Shown in pieces: positions 1-7,465 of a stretch of 9,179 nt of DNA (the first letter of the stretch is position 1; each line of letters opens with the position of its first letter). Under the pieces are notes generated by a model. That model worked only from the letters and a program-made list of their open reading frames with translations, was not told the origin of the DNA and ran no database searches. A program made the translations under genes and the position numbers. Source of the stretch: Candidatus Fermentithermobacillaceae bacterium UBA3907 (lineage in GTDB: Bacteria; Bacillota; Sulfobacillia; Fermentithermobacillales; Fermentithermobacillaceae); NCBI GenBank assembly GCA_002391545.1, contig DGFF01000024.1, positions 35,973 through 45,151 of the forward strand, in the 5' to 3' direction.

Positions 1-32
1 TGCGTAGAAGTTGTCAGTTGTTATGCAATATG

Positions 33-62
33 TTGTCTGATAACCATGCTACACATTAGAAT
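33..62 (+). promoter_or_regulatory. candidate sigma-70-type promoter for the opp operon
   Basis: TTGTCT at 33-38 and TAGAAT at 57-62 are separated by 18 bases, a reasonable match to the -35/-10 consensus. Transcription would begin near position 70, leaving a leader of about 80 bases before oppA that contains the hairpin at 102-127. No operator was recognised. The call rests on consensus matching only, and the true promoter could lie left of the window. Confidence 0.35.
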
Positions 63-101
63 ACCGCAGAAACGTTGTGTTGTTCATGAAACATCATGCG
101 G

Positions 102-127
102 GTTCTAGACTCAGCTCTGACTAGAAC
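102..127 (+). promoter_or_regulatory. leader hairpin just upstream of the oppA ribosome binding site
   Basis: GTTCTAG at 102-108 is perfectly complementary to CTAGAAC at 121-127. The inner bases TCA (111-113) and TGA (118-120) extend the stem past a two-base bulge (AC, 109-110), closing a GCTC loop. It ends seven bases before the Shine-Dalgarno AAGGAGG (134-140). It is followed by A residues rather than T, so it is not a terminator on this strand. It may protect the 5' end of the mRNA or affect ribosome loading; that role is inferred. Confidence 0.5.
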
Positions 128-151
128 AAAAAGAAGGAGGATGAAGACAGA

Positions 152-1858
152 GTGAGGAGAAAAAAGTTGGGTTTCGTATCTTTGATTCTATTGTTTTCGG
201 TCACTTTTTCAATGTTAGGAGGTTGTGCAAAGAAAGAGGAACCCGTAGTGTCGAATGGAGAAATTGATGAGTTTCAAAAGTTTGTTTTTAGTAGTAACAG
301 CGAGGTAACGGGTTTGAACCCTTTGCTCAATACTACTGCTCCTGATAACGGCCTTCAGGCAATTATTTTGGAAACCTTGATCGACAGCGTAGCAGATGAA
401 GATGGGACAGCGATAATAAAGGCGGCTGCGGCAGAGACGTGGGATGTGAGTGAAGACGGCTTGGTATACACTTTCAAGATTCGAGACAACGCTGTGTGGA
501 ACGATGGAGTTCCCGTAACGGCCGATGACTTTGTGTTTACGTACAGGATGATGGCTACACCGGAAGTTGGGTCAACAAACGCTTGGTTGTTTGATGGAGT
601 CATAAAGAACTTCGGGGAAGCTCTTTATGAAGGTACCAAGACCCCGGAAGAGATCGGTGTGGAAGCTATTGACGAAAAAACGGTACAGTTTACTCTTACG
701 AAACCATGCGCGTATTTTTTGGATTTGCTTACTGGAGCGAAGCCCGTTAGGGAAGATAAATGGGAAGAATGGGGTTCAACCTATGGGTCATCCCACGACA
801 AGATAGTTATGAACGGACCTTTTCTTATCGATAGTTGGGACCAAAATGTTCAAATGACATTGGTTAAAAATGAAGATTACTGGGACGCTGCTAACGTTAA
901 ACTTGATGTTATTGAGCGCAAAGTAATTAGGGAACCTGCTACTGCAGTACAAGCCTTGCTTTCAGGCCAGATCGACGTTGTAGGAACAAACGATCCGGAG
1001 TGGCGCCAAGTAATCGAAGCAGAAGGTGATAAATTCAGGATGATTCAGATGCCTGATAACGCTCCGGAGTTTTTGGGGTTTAACTGCAACAACAAATATT
1101 TCAAAAATCCGAAAATCCGTATTGCGTTTTCTCTTGGATTCGACAGAGAAAAATATATTGAGGATCTGAGGTATGGACTGTCCGAGCCATTATATTCTTT
1201 GATACCGAGTGTAATCAATTGTGGTGATATGCCTTATAAAGAAAGAGTCGGAGGTAGAAACGAAATCGTGAAGGAGCTAATGGAGCAATACCCGGATCCT
1301 CGGGCGCTTTTAGTAGAAGGTCTTGTAGAAGAAGGGTTTGATCCTGACCCGTCAAAAATGGACGTTAAGTATGCTACTAGAGGAACCGCTGAGTATTCCA
1401 AAAAGAGCGCTGAGTGGCTGCAGCAACAATATGAAGAGGTTCTTGGTGTCAGTATTATCATCGATATGATGGAATGGAATATTATGTGGGAGAAAGTAGA
1501 CCAGAACGATTACGATATTTGCACCGCAGGATGGGGACCGTATTATAACGATCCAAATGCCCTCTTGGAGATCTTTCATCCAACTGATGGCTACTTCGAT
1601 AGCACAAAAACTGGTTGGACTGGTCCTGACGCCGAAAAATATGCTGAATTGCTAGAAAAGGCATCCTCATCTACAGACGATGACGAAAGAGCTGAGCTTT
1701 TTTTGGAAGCTGAGAAATTATTGGTCGGGACGGGCGTGGTTGCTCCTACTTATTGTGCCGTGTCAACTATTTACTTGGCTGACTATGTGAAAGGATACTA
1801 TGTTAGTCCGGTTGCTGGCGTGGATTACACAAAGATATATACGGTGGGTAGACCATAG
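152..1858 (+). CDS. oppA: peptide ABC transporter substrate-binding lipoprotein (SBP family 5)
   Basis: This is the extracytoplasmic solute-binding lipoprotein that captures peptides, or possibly another family-5 ligand such as nickel, and delivers them to the OppB/OppC channel. The 568-residue product starts with a basic stretch (RRKK), a hydrophobic segment and a lipobox LGGC at residues 22-25, so C25 should be lipidated and anchored. The family-5 signature lies at about 106-134 (VWNDG..VTADDF within it), and the length suits the family. The start is GTG at 152, chosen because AAGGAGG at 134-140 lies 11 bases upstream; an ATG at 141 hits a stop after four codons. It is first in the operon and is separated from oppB by 174 bases holding strong hairpins, a common arrangement where the binding protein is made in excess over the permease. 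Substrate cannot be told from sequence: the oppA/dppA choice is open, the family is secure. Confidence 0.95.
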   Translation: MRRKKLGFVSLILLFSVTFSMLGGCAKKEEPVVSNGEIDEFQKFVFSSNSEVTGLNPLLNTTAPDNGLQAIILETLIDSVADEDGTAIIKAAAAETWDVSEDGLVYTFKIRDNAVWNDGVPVTADDFVFTYRMMATPEVGSTNAWLFDGVIKNFGEALYEGTKTPEEIGVEAIDEKTVQFTLTKPCAYFLDLLTGAKPVREDKWEEWGSTYGSSHDKIVMNGPFLIDSWDQNVQMTLVKNEDYWDAANVKLDVIERKVIREPATAVQALLSGQIDVVGTNDPEWRQVIEAEGDKFRMIQMPDNAPEFLGFNCNNKYFKNPKIRIAFSLGFDREKYIEDLRYGLSEPLYSLIPSVINCGDMPYKERVGGRNEIVKELMEQYPDPRALLVEGLVEEGFDPDPSKMDVKYATRGTAEYSKKSAEWLQQQYEEVLGVSIIIDMMEWNIMWEKVDQNDYDICTAGWGPYYNDPNALLEIFHPTDGYFDSTKTGWTGPDAEKYAELLEKASSSTDDDERAELFLEAEKLLVGTGVVAPTYCAVSTIYLADYVKGYYVSPVAGVDYTKIYTVGRP

Positions 1859-1903
1859 AGTTCTACATGTGTGAAACCAGCTAGGCCTATGGAATAGAGG
1901 AGT

Positions 1904-1953
1904 GCAGAACTAGGCGGTAGGGTTAATACTTAGATTGGCAAACCTAGTTCTGC
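1904..1953 (+). promoter_or_regulatory. 11-bp perfect hairpin in the oppA-oppB gap
   Basis: GCAGAACTAGG (1904-1914) and CCTAGTTCTGC (1943-1953) are exact reverse complements enclosing a 28-base loop. GGAG (about 1899-1902) could also pair with CTCC farther right across an internal loop. It lies 45 bases after the oppA stop. Such stems often shield the upstream oppA transcript from 3' decay, raising binding protein relative to permease. Its right arm is shared with a second possible stem that precedes a T run (see 1943-1975), so this one could act as an antiterminator. Confidence 0.65.
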
Positions 1954-1975
1954 TTCCCTCCAACTAGGAATTTTT
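1943..1975 (+). terminator. possible weak intrinsic terminator or attenuator, competing with the 1904-1953 stem
   Basis: CCTAGTT (1943-1949) is complementary to AACTAGG (1962-1968) across a 12-base loop, and TTTTT follows at 1971-1975. The seven-pair stem with a downstream T run resembles an intrinsic terminator. It uses the same bases as the right arm of the 11-bp hairpin at 1904-1953, so the two cannot form together. The stem is short and two A residues separate it from the T run, so any termination is likely partial. Confidence 0.4.
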
Positions 1976-2032
1976 GAGGTAAAAAAATCGCGCCGGTGCA
2001 CTGTTTAATGTTCTAAGAAAAGGAAGGGTATT

Positions 2033-2968
2033 ATGGCCAGGTTTATTATAAAAAGGACGTTGCTGGGATTATTCACTCTGTTTGTTATTATTACAGTAAC
2101 ATTTTTCTTGATAGCTGGCGCTCCTGGAGATCCTATCGCGGCCAAAGTTGAACAAATGCCCGAAAAGGCTCAGCGAGTTATTAGAGCGAAATACGGCCTG
2201 GATCAGCCGGTCTTCAAAAGGTACATTATATATATGAAGAACCTAATCACTACTGGTGACTTCGGAGAATCGATTATCTACACAGGTAGATCGGCCACAG
2301 ATGTCATTAAGGCTAATGCACCAATTTCGGTAAAGATAAACATCATAGCATTATTAGCCCAGGTTATCATTGGAGTTTTCCTTGGTCTAGTAGCTGCCTT
2401 GAATATGGGGAAATCTGTAGATCACATAACCCGCGTTTCTGTTGTGCTTGCAATCTGTATTCCAAGTTTTGTGTTTGCGGCTTTGCTCCAATATTTTGTG
2501 GCTTTTAAGTGGAGGCTGGTACCTGTATTCGGATGGGGTAAGCCAGCCCATTATGTGTTGCCAGTTCTTGCGTATGCTTTGCCAGGAATTGCAACGTATG
2601 CAAAGTATATGAGGAGTAGCACCCTCTCAGTAATTAACGAAGACTACATAGTTACTGCTAAAGCCAAGGGAGCTACGCAGGGAAGGATTGTTCGCAAGCA
2701 TATTTTGAGAAACGCAATGATTCCAATCGTTACTATGCTCGGACCCGCCATTGCTGGCATATTCGGTAGTTCTTTTGTTATAGAAAATGTTTTTGCCATA
2801 CCCGGGCTCGGGAGCTACTACGTTAATGCCGTGCGGGACAATGACTATACCATGGTACTAGGACTGACTGTGTTTTTCGCAATTTTGTATGTTGCAGCTC
2901 TGATACTTGTCGACATATTGTACGGAGTTGTTGATCCGAGAATCAAGGTGGCCGGAGGAGAAGATTGA
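2033..2968 (+). CDS. oppB: peptide ABC transporter permease, OppB/DppB type
   Basis: One of two membrane subunits forming the peptide channel. The 311-residue product has a first membrane helix at about 9-29, a periplasmic region with GDFGESIIYTGRSATDVI (about 75-92), and further helices from about 100 onward. The cytoplasmic EAA loop at about 207-228 (TAKAKGA...ILRNA) docks onto the ATPases. The family ending YGVVDPRIK is at about 297-305. Length and motif order match the OppB/DppB family closely. ATG at 2033 follows a purine-rich AAGGAAGGG site. It begins 174 bases after oppA, past the hairpin region that may set its expression relative to oppA, and is followed after 37 bases by oppC. Nothing appears broken. 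Confidence 0.95.
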   Translation: MARFIIKRTLLGLFTLFVIITVTFFLIAGAPGDPIAAKVEQMPEKAQRVIRAKYGLDQPVFKRYIIYMKNLITTGDFGESIIYTGRSATDVIKANAPISVKINIIALLAQVIIGVFLGLVAALNMGKSVDHITRVSVVLAICIPSFVFAALLQYFVAFKWRLVPVFGWGKPAHYVLPVLAYALPGIATYAKYMRSSTLSVINEDYIVTAKAKGATQGRIVRKHILRNAMIPIVTMLGPAIAGIFGSSFVIENVFAIPGLGSYYVNAVRDNDYTMVLGLTVFFAILYVAALILVDILYGVVDPRIKVAGGED

Positions 2969-3005
2969 GATTTTGTAAACTGGATACTATAAGAGGTGGA
3001 CTGTT

Positions 3006-3941
3006 GTGGTGAGCAGAGAGTCATTCGTAAATTTGAGTGATGAAGTGTTTGAAAGGGTGGGAGTTGATCCTGAATTCTCCGAACACTTGGACAAGCCGTC
3101 GCTTACTTACTGGGCGGATGTGTGGAGACGGTTCAAGCAGAATAAGTTAGCTATATTTGGATTAGTCTTGATGGTTTCAATACTAGTAATGATATTTGTC
3201 GGACCTCTTATTTCAGGTAAGAACTATAAATATATGGATTCATCGGTGAAAAATCTGAGACCCAATTCTGAGTACTGGTTTGGAACTGATGATATGGGTC
3301 GAGACATATTTACTAGAGTATGCTACGGTGGCAGAATTTCTATTTTGATAGGTTTCTTGTGCACAATAGTTATGTTCGTCATAGGCTCGACCTTGGGTGC
3401 CCTTGCAGGTTTGAAAGGCGGATGGGTCGACAATCTTATAATGAGATTTGCTGAGGTTATCGGTAATCTCCCCTATTTGATAATCGTCGTCATATTGACC
3501 ATGGTGATGGGCAGGAGTATTTTTGCCATCGTGCTTGCCATGAGTATTACGTCGTGGGTTGGAACGTGTCGTATGGTAAGGGGACAAATATTGCAGCTTA
3601 AAGAGTTAGATTACATTGAAGCAGCTACTGCTTTGGGTGCTGATACGGCTAGGGTAATTTTTAAGCATCTCCTACCCAATGCACTGGGAATAATAATGGT
3701 TGATATAACCATGTCGATACCAGGATTCATTTTTGGAGAGGCATTTTTGAGTTACGTGGGACTCGGAGTAAGGCCGCCAGAAACTAGCTGGGGTGCTCTT
3801 GCTTCGGCGGGACAACAACAGTTAATGTTTCACCCTCATGTGTTGTTTTTCCCGTGCTTGATGATTGTTCTAACTACGTTAGCTTTTCACCTTGTCGGCG
3901 ATGGTTTGGCTGAAGCTTTGGATCCAAAATTGAGGAAGTAG
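3006..3941 (+). CDS. oppC: peptide ABC transporter permease, OppC/DppC type
   Basis: Second membrane subunit of the peptide channel, 311 residues. A cytoplasmic N-terminal tail of about 45 residues leads into the first helix (about 48-70), as in the OppC_N domain. The family motif WFGTDDMGRDIFTR is at about 91-104. The EAA loop at about 205-225 (EAATALGA...LLPN) contacts the ATPases. LSYVGLGVRPPETSWG at about 248-263 and the end GDGLAEALDPKLRK are typical. The start is uncertain by one codon, since GTG occurs at 3006 and 3009; AGAGGTGG at 2992-2999 suits both (6 or 9 bases). It lies between oppB (37 bases) and oppD (9 bases) and is surely co-transcribed. The reading frame is intact. Confidence 0.95.
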   Translation: MVSRESFVNLSDEVFERVGVDPEFSEHLDKPSLTYWADVWRRFKQNKLAIFGLVLMVSILVMIFVGPLISGKNYKYMDSSVKNLRPNSEYWFGTDDMGRDIFTRVCYGGRISILIGFLCTIVMFVIGSTLGALAGLKGGWVDNLIMRFAEVIGNLPYLIIVVILTMVMGRSIFAIVLAMSITSWVGTCRMVRGQILQLKELDYIEAATALGADTARVIFKHLLPNALGIIMVDITMSIPGFIFGEAFLSYVGLGVRPPETSWGALASAGQQQLMFHPHVLFFPCLMIVLTTLAFHLVGDGLAEALDPKLRK

Positions 3942-3950
3942 GTTATTGCA

Positions 3951-4982
3951 ATGAAAAACAATATACTTTTGGAAGTAAGAAACTTGCACATATCTTTTTC
4001 TACCTATGCCGGAACAGTACAAGCAGTAAGAGGTGTAGATTTCTCCCTAAATGTTGGAGAAACTCTTGCAATTGTTGGCGAATCTGGCTGTGGGAAGACG
4101 GTAACCGTTAAATCTATCGTGAGATTACTGCCTCAAGATGTTGCAAAAATCCATGGAGATAATGTAGGGATTACTTTAGATGGTGAGGATCTACTAAGTC
4201 TTGAAGAGGTAGAGATGTCTCGAGTAAGGGGTAAACGTATTGCCATGATATTTCAGGACCCCATGACTTCTCTAAACCCGACTATGAAAATTGGTGATCA
4301 GATCGGAGAGGTGCTTCTAATACATAAGAATGTCTCGAAAAAGGAAGCTAGGCTCCAAGCTCTCGAACTTCTGCAGATGGTTAATATACCTAATGCCGAA
4401 CAAAGGATAGACCAGTATCCTTTTGAGTTTTCCGGTGGAATGTTGCAGCGGGTCATGATCGCTACTGCAATTGCTTGCGATCCCGAAATTTTGATTGCGG
4501 ATGAGCCGACTACTGCGCTAGATGTTACAATCCAAGCTCAAATCATAGAGCTAATCAAGAACCTGCAGCGCGAACGGGATATGGGCGTAATACTGGTTAC
4601 CCACGATTTGGGCGTGGTAGCAAGCATGGCTGATCGGATACATGTAATGTATGCTGGGCAAATAGTCGAGCGTGGGACGGCAGATGAAATATTTTACAGC
4701 CCGAAACATCCCTACACCTTAGCTCTGTTGAAATCAGTGCCCAAGCTTACAGAGGACAAGCAAGAACCGCTGTATTCGCTTATTGGGACTCCTCCCGATC
4801 TTATAAACCCGCCACATGGGTGTTCATTTGCTCCAAGATGCGAGTTTGCCATGAAGATATGCCGAATTGCCGAGCCGTCACCTACTTTGTTCGGCGGGTA
4901 TCATGAGTCATGTTGCTGGTTGCATCATCCAAAGGCTAACAAATCTGGCGTTCCTGAAATACTGCTCAGGGAGGTGGTATGA
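3951..4982 (+). CDS. oppD: peptide ABC transporter ATPase, OppD/DppD type
   Basis: One of two ATP-hydrolysing subunits that drive peptide import from the cytoplasmic face. In its 343 residues: Walker A GESGCGKT at 43-50, Q-loop Q102 in FQDPMTSLNP, signature SGGMLQR at 161-167, Walker B LIADEPT at 181-187, and H-loop H218 in THDLG. The C-terminal oligopeptide-transporter domain contains HPYTLALL (253-260) and cysteines at about 291, 297, 304 and 321/322, the set that binds a 4Fe-4S cluster in characterised relatives. All catalytic residues are present. ATG at 3951 starts nine bases after oppC, and the GAGGAAG inside the end of oppC can serve as ribosome binding site. Only one base separates its stop from oppF, implying coupled translation. 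Confidence 0.96.
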   Translation: MKNNILLEVRNLHISFSTYAGTVQAVRGVDFSLNVGETLAIVGESGCGKTVTVKSIVRLLPQDVAKIHGDNVGITLDGEDLLSLEEVEMSRVRGKRIAMIFQDPMTSLNPTMKIGDQIGEVLLIHKNVSKKEARLQALELLQMVNIPNAEQRIDQYPFEFSGGMLQRVMIATAIACDPEILIADEPTTALDVTIQAQIIELIKNLQRERDMGVILVTHDLGVVASMADRIHVMYAGQIVERGTADEIFYSPKHPYTLALLKSVPKLTEDKQEPLYSLIGTPPDLINPPHGCSFAPRCEFAMKICRIAEPSPTLFGGYHESCCWLHHPKANKSGVPEILLREVV

Positions 4983-4983
4983 A

Positions 4984-5955
4984 ATGACGGATAGGGAAAC
5001 GTTGCTTGAGGTACGAAACTTGAAGAAACATTTCAAAATCGGGAGAAAGTCGATTGTAAAGGCGGTAGATGATGTAAGTTTTGACGTCTTCAGGGGCGAA
5101 ACTTTCGGGTTGGTTGGGGAGTCTGGATGCGGAAAAACTACGTGCGGTAAAACAATATTAGGTTTACATAAGCCTACTGGGGGAGAAGTAATTTATGATG
5201 GCATGGACGTTCACGCCCTGGATTCTGATCGAAAGAAGGATTTCACTAAGATAGCTCAAATCGTTTTTCAAGACCCTTATTCTTCGCTGGATCCGCGTAT
5301 GACGGTTGGGGATATCATAGGAGAAGGTATGGATATCCATCATCTATGCAAAGACAAGGGAGAACGAGAGGAAAGAGTCTTCGATTTGCTTCAGACTGTA
5401 GGCCTGAATAGAGAGCATATCAATCGGTTTCCTCATGAATTTTCCGGAGGCCAGCGGCAGAGAATTGGTATTGCACGAGCATTAGCAGTGGAACCGGAGT
5501 TTATCGTTTGTGATGAGCCAATCTCAGCCCTCGATGTATCTATACAGGCCCAAATAGTCAATCTTTTAATGCAGCTCCAGAGAGAAAAACAACTAACATA
5601 TTTGTTCATAACGCATAATCTTGCCATGATAAAATATATTTCGGATAGAGTTGGGGTTATGTATCTTGGCAACTTGGTCGAGTTGGCTGGAAGTAAGCAA
5701 CTGTATGAAATGCCCTACCATCCTTATACACAAGGATTGCTTTCGTCTGTACCAGTACCTGACCCAAGGATAGAAAGGAGAAAGGAAACGGCTCCGTTAC
5801 GAGGGGAAATACCCACATCTATAAATCCTCCTCCTGGATGTAGATTTGCGTCCCGATGTGACTATGCTAGAGAAGTATGCTACGAGGTTATGCCTCCACT
5901 AATAGAGATTGAAGACGAACATTTTGTAGCCTGCCATTTAATGGCAAGTCCTTAG
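4984..5955 (+). CDS. oppF: peptide ABC transporter ATPase, OppF/DppF type
   Basis: Partner ATPase to OppD; the two form the heterodimeric motor of the importer. From ATG at 4984 the product is 323 residues: Walker A GESGCGKT at 45-52, Q-loop Q96, signature SGGQRQR at 154-160, Walker B FIVCDEPI at 173-180, H-loop H211. C-terminal cysteines at about 286, 292, 299 and 317 match the iron-sulfur-type set also seen in OppD. The open frame extends back to an ATG at 4867 inside oppD. I reject that start because AGGGAGGTGG at 4968-4977 sits six bases before 4984, the MTDRETLLEVRNL opening aligns with other ABC proteins, and the extra 39 residues are just oppD read in another frame. It is last in the operon, before the terminator at 5990. 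Confidence 0.95.
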   Translation: MTDRETLLEVRNLKKHFKIGRKSIVKAVDDVSFDVFRGETFGLVGESGCGKTTCGKTILGLHKPTGGEVIYDGMDVHALDSDRKKDFTKIAQIVFQDPYSSLDPRMTVGDIIGEGMDIHHLCKDKGEREERVFDLLQTVGLNREHINRFPHEFSGGQRQRIGIARALAVEPEFIVCDEPISALDVSIQAQIVNLLMQLQREKQLTYLFITHNLAMIKYISDRVGVMYLGNLVELAGSKQLYEMPYHPYTQGLLSSVPVPDPRIERRKETAPLRGEIPTSINPPPGCRFASRCDYAREVCYEVMPPLIEIEDEHFVACHLMASP

Positions 5956-5989
5956 GGGTCTAGATTATAGAGTGAGGCCGGCCATAGAG

Positions 5990-6009
5990 CCTGCAACTTG
6001 CAGGTTTTT
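5990..6009 (+). terminator. Rho-independent terminator of the opp operon
   Basis: CCTGCA (5990-5995) pairs with TGCAGG (5999-6004) around an ACT loop, and TTTTT follows at 6005-6009. It lies 34 bases after the oppF stop, the expected place for the operon end. The stem is six pairs and GC-rich, and the T run follows directly. Confidence 0.8.
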
Positions 6010-6160
6010 GGGATCAAAGAGAAAACAAAGGGCGTCAAATCTGGAAGTATTACTACTGCAGGGAAATACCTAAAGGGGATTTTTGCTATGGACATGGCAC
6101 AATAGATGGCACACTTTCCTTCAAAGATTAGGAAATATGGCTTTTGGAGGATATTCTTTA

Positions 6161-6189
6161 TTGATCAAGTCCATATTTGTGTGTAAGAT
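6161..6189 (+). promoter_or_regulatory. candidate promoter of the PadR/flavoprotein unit
   Basis: TTGATC at 6161-6166 and TAAGAT at 6184-6189 are exactly 17 bases apart, a good sigma-70-type spacing. Transcription would start near 6196, almost at the Shine-Dalgarno AAAGGAG (6196-6202) of the gene at 6213, so the leader would be very short. The rest of the gap from 6010 to 6160 shows nothing recognisable beyond short frames with early stops. No clear PadR operator was found. Confidence 0.4.
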
Positions 6190-6212
6190 TACCCTAAAGG
6201 AGAAATTCTATT

Positions 6213-6767
6213 ATGCTCAATCATGGGATACTGGGATTACTAAACTTCGGGGATATGAGCGGTTGTGGAATCTGCGAAGTTTTTAAGGACTTGTTAAATT
6301 ATTTTTGTGCAGCACAGACCAGCCAGATTTAGAGTGAACTTGGGGTTTTAGAGAAAAACGGATGGATTGAAAAGCGAACTGTTGAACAAGACGGAAAGCC
6401 AAATAAACATACCTGCTGCATTGTAGAGGAAGGACGGAAAGAATTGTTGCGTTGGTTATCAGAGCCATTTGCGGATATGGATATGCGCTCTCCCGCTTTC
6501 TTTAATGAAAATCTCTTTTGTGGGCGAACTGCCGATTCCGAACAGCATATATTTTTTAAACAGCTTAATGAAGAATACCGCATTGGGGTAAACGAACTTT
6601 CACAGACAGACAACTTAATCAGATTTTATAAAGGAGCTGTTTCTCATAGAAAGAAGGCGCTGTTTTGGCAAATGACCGCTGATTTCGGAAAGTGATATAT
6701 GCAGATGTATATTGACTGGACAGAAAACTGTCTTTATCTTTTGGAAAGCGCGGAGGAATCACAATGA
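6213..6767 (+). pseudogene. PadR-family transcriptional regulator, broken by two in-frame stops
   Basis: PadR regulators are winged-helix DNA-binding repressors, often controlling a neighbouring detoxification or redox gene. From ATG 6213 (AAAGGAG at 6196-6202) the frame reads MLNHGILGLLNFGDMSG, then TAG at codon 40 (6330-6332) where the family has Tyr in SQIYxEL. It resumes with the wing (EKNGWIEKRTVEQDGKPNK) and EEGRKELLRWLSEP, then a C-terminal helical region. A second stop, TGA at 6693-6695, precedes YMQMYIDWTENCLYLLESAE, which still fits the PadR C-terminal helix. The original end is the TGA at 6765-6767, overlapping the next ATG (ATGA). Other damage: Cys at 18 where Tyr is usual, and Cys at 32 where the conserved Trp of FW is expected. 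No frameshift was seen. An internal ATG at 6444 opens 83 codons lacking the DNA-binding part. Family call is firm; loss of function is inferred. Confidence 0.8.
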
Positions 6768-7465
6768 ATATTCTTGTAATAAACGGAAGCCCAAAAGGGG
6801 AGCGTAGCAACACGCTTCGGCTTACTAACGCCTTTTTAGAGGGTATTAGTTATGCGAGAAAAGATAATTTGCCCAAAATTGAGAGGCTTAATATCGCACA
6901 GATGGATATCAACTCCTGCCTTGGCTGTTTTTCCTGTTGGAAAACCACACCCGGTAAATGTTGTCTTGACGACGATATGCAAATAGTCATTGAAAAGTTG
7001 TTATGGGCTGACCTTACAATTTGGAGTTTCCCTCTATACTATTTTAGTTTGCCCGGCAAGTTGAAAACTGTAATTGATCGACAGCTTCCTTTAACGCTAC
7101 CTTTTATGTTATCTAATGCAGAGGGCGGCGGCCACCCCTCACGATATGATATGAGTAAGAAAAAAACTGTTTTAATTTCTACTTGCGGTTTTTATACAGC
7201 AGAGTCAAATTACGATAGTATAATAGCACAGTTTAACAAGATTTGCGGCAAAGGAAACTATACCACTTTATTTTGTGGCCAAGGCGAACTATTCCAAGTG
7301 CTGGAATTATCACGCCGCACAGAAGAATATCTTACGGTTGTTCAACAAGCAGGGCAGGAATATATGTCTGGCGGTATAACCAAAGAGACAAATTTGAAGC
7401 TGCAAGAATTGCTATTTCCGAGAGATGTTTTCGAGCGTATGGCAGATGCAAGCTGGGGAATATAA
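6764..7465 (+). CDS. flavodoxin-fold NAD(P)H-dependent oxidoreductase, C-terminally truncated
   Basis: This is probably an FMN-binding reductase of the NADPH-dependent FMN reductase / flavodoxin-like group. The 233 residues open with ILVINGSPKGERSNT (3-17), the phosphate-binding loop for FMN. A cysteine cluster CLGCFSC at 52-58 (CxxCxxC) with C66-C67 follows, as in iron-sulfur flavoproteins and related multi-cysteine reductases. The flavin-side motif SFPLYYFSLPGKLKTVIDR is at 88-106, and STCGFYTAESNYD at 139-151. ATG 6764 has GGAGGA at 6752-6757 and overlaps the last codon of the PadR frame (ATGA). The frame stops at TAA (7463-7465) after DASWGI, but the same frame continues into matching C-terminal sequence (7466-7798), so this is a nonsense-truncated gene. 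The whole flavin domain precedes the stop, so the short form might still fold. The physiological substrate is unknown. Confidence 0.75.
   Translation: MNILVINGSPKGERSNTLRLTNAFLEGISYARKDNLPKIERLNIAQMDINSCLGCFSCWKTTPGKCCLDDDMQIVIEKLLWADLTIWSFPLYYFSLPGKLKTVIDRQLPLTLPFMLSNAEGGGHPSRYDMSKKKTVLISTCGFYTAESNYDSIIAQFNKICGKGNYTTLFCGQGELFQVLELSRRTEEYLTVVQQAGQEYMSGGITKETNLKLQELLFPRDVFERMADASWGI

Noticed and set aside
3240..3587. 115-codon open frame on the minus strand inside oppC
   Set aside because: It is antisense to a fully conserved permease gene and its translation has no recognisable motif; it is a shadow frame.
4867..4983. Upstream ATG that would extend OppF by 39 residues
   Set aside because: It lies wholly inside oppD in another frame, has no family similarity, and a strong AGGGAGGTGG precedes the ATG at 4984.
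6083..6286. 67-codon frame before and across the PadR start
   Set aside because: Its latter part is the PadR gene in the wrong frame and the former part shows no family signal.
6330..6332. TAG read as pyrrolysine
   Set aside because: TAG ends oppA, oppC and oppF in this window, homologous PadR proteins have Tyr here, and no pyl genes or methylamine context are present.
6712..6740. TTGACT and TATCTT 17 bases apart, with a GACAG/CTGTC palindrome between them, as a promoter/operator for the flavoprotein
   Set aside because: This stretch is better explained as the decayed C-terminal coding end of PadR, and the genes overlap by ATGA. The -10 match is poor. It could only be a secondary promoter.
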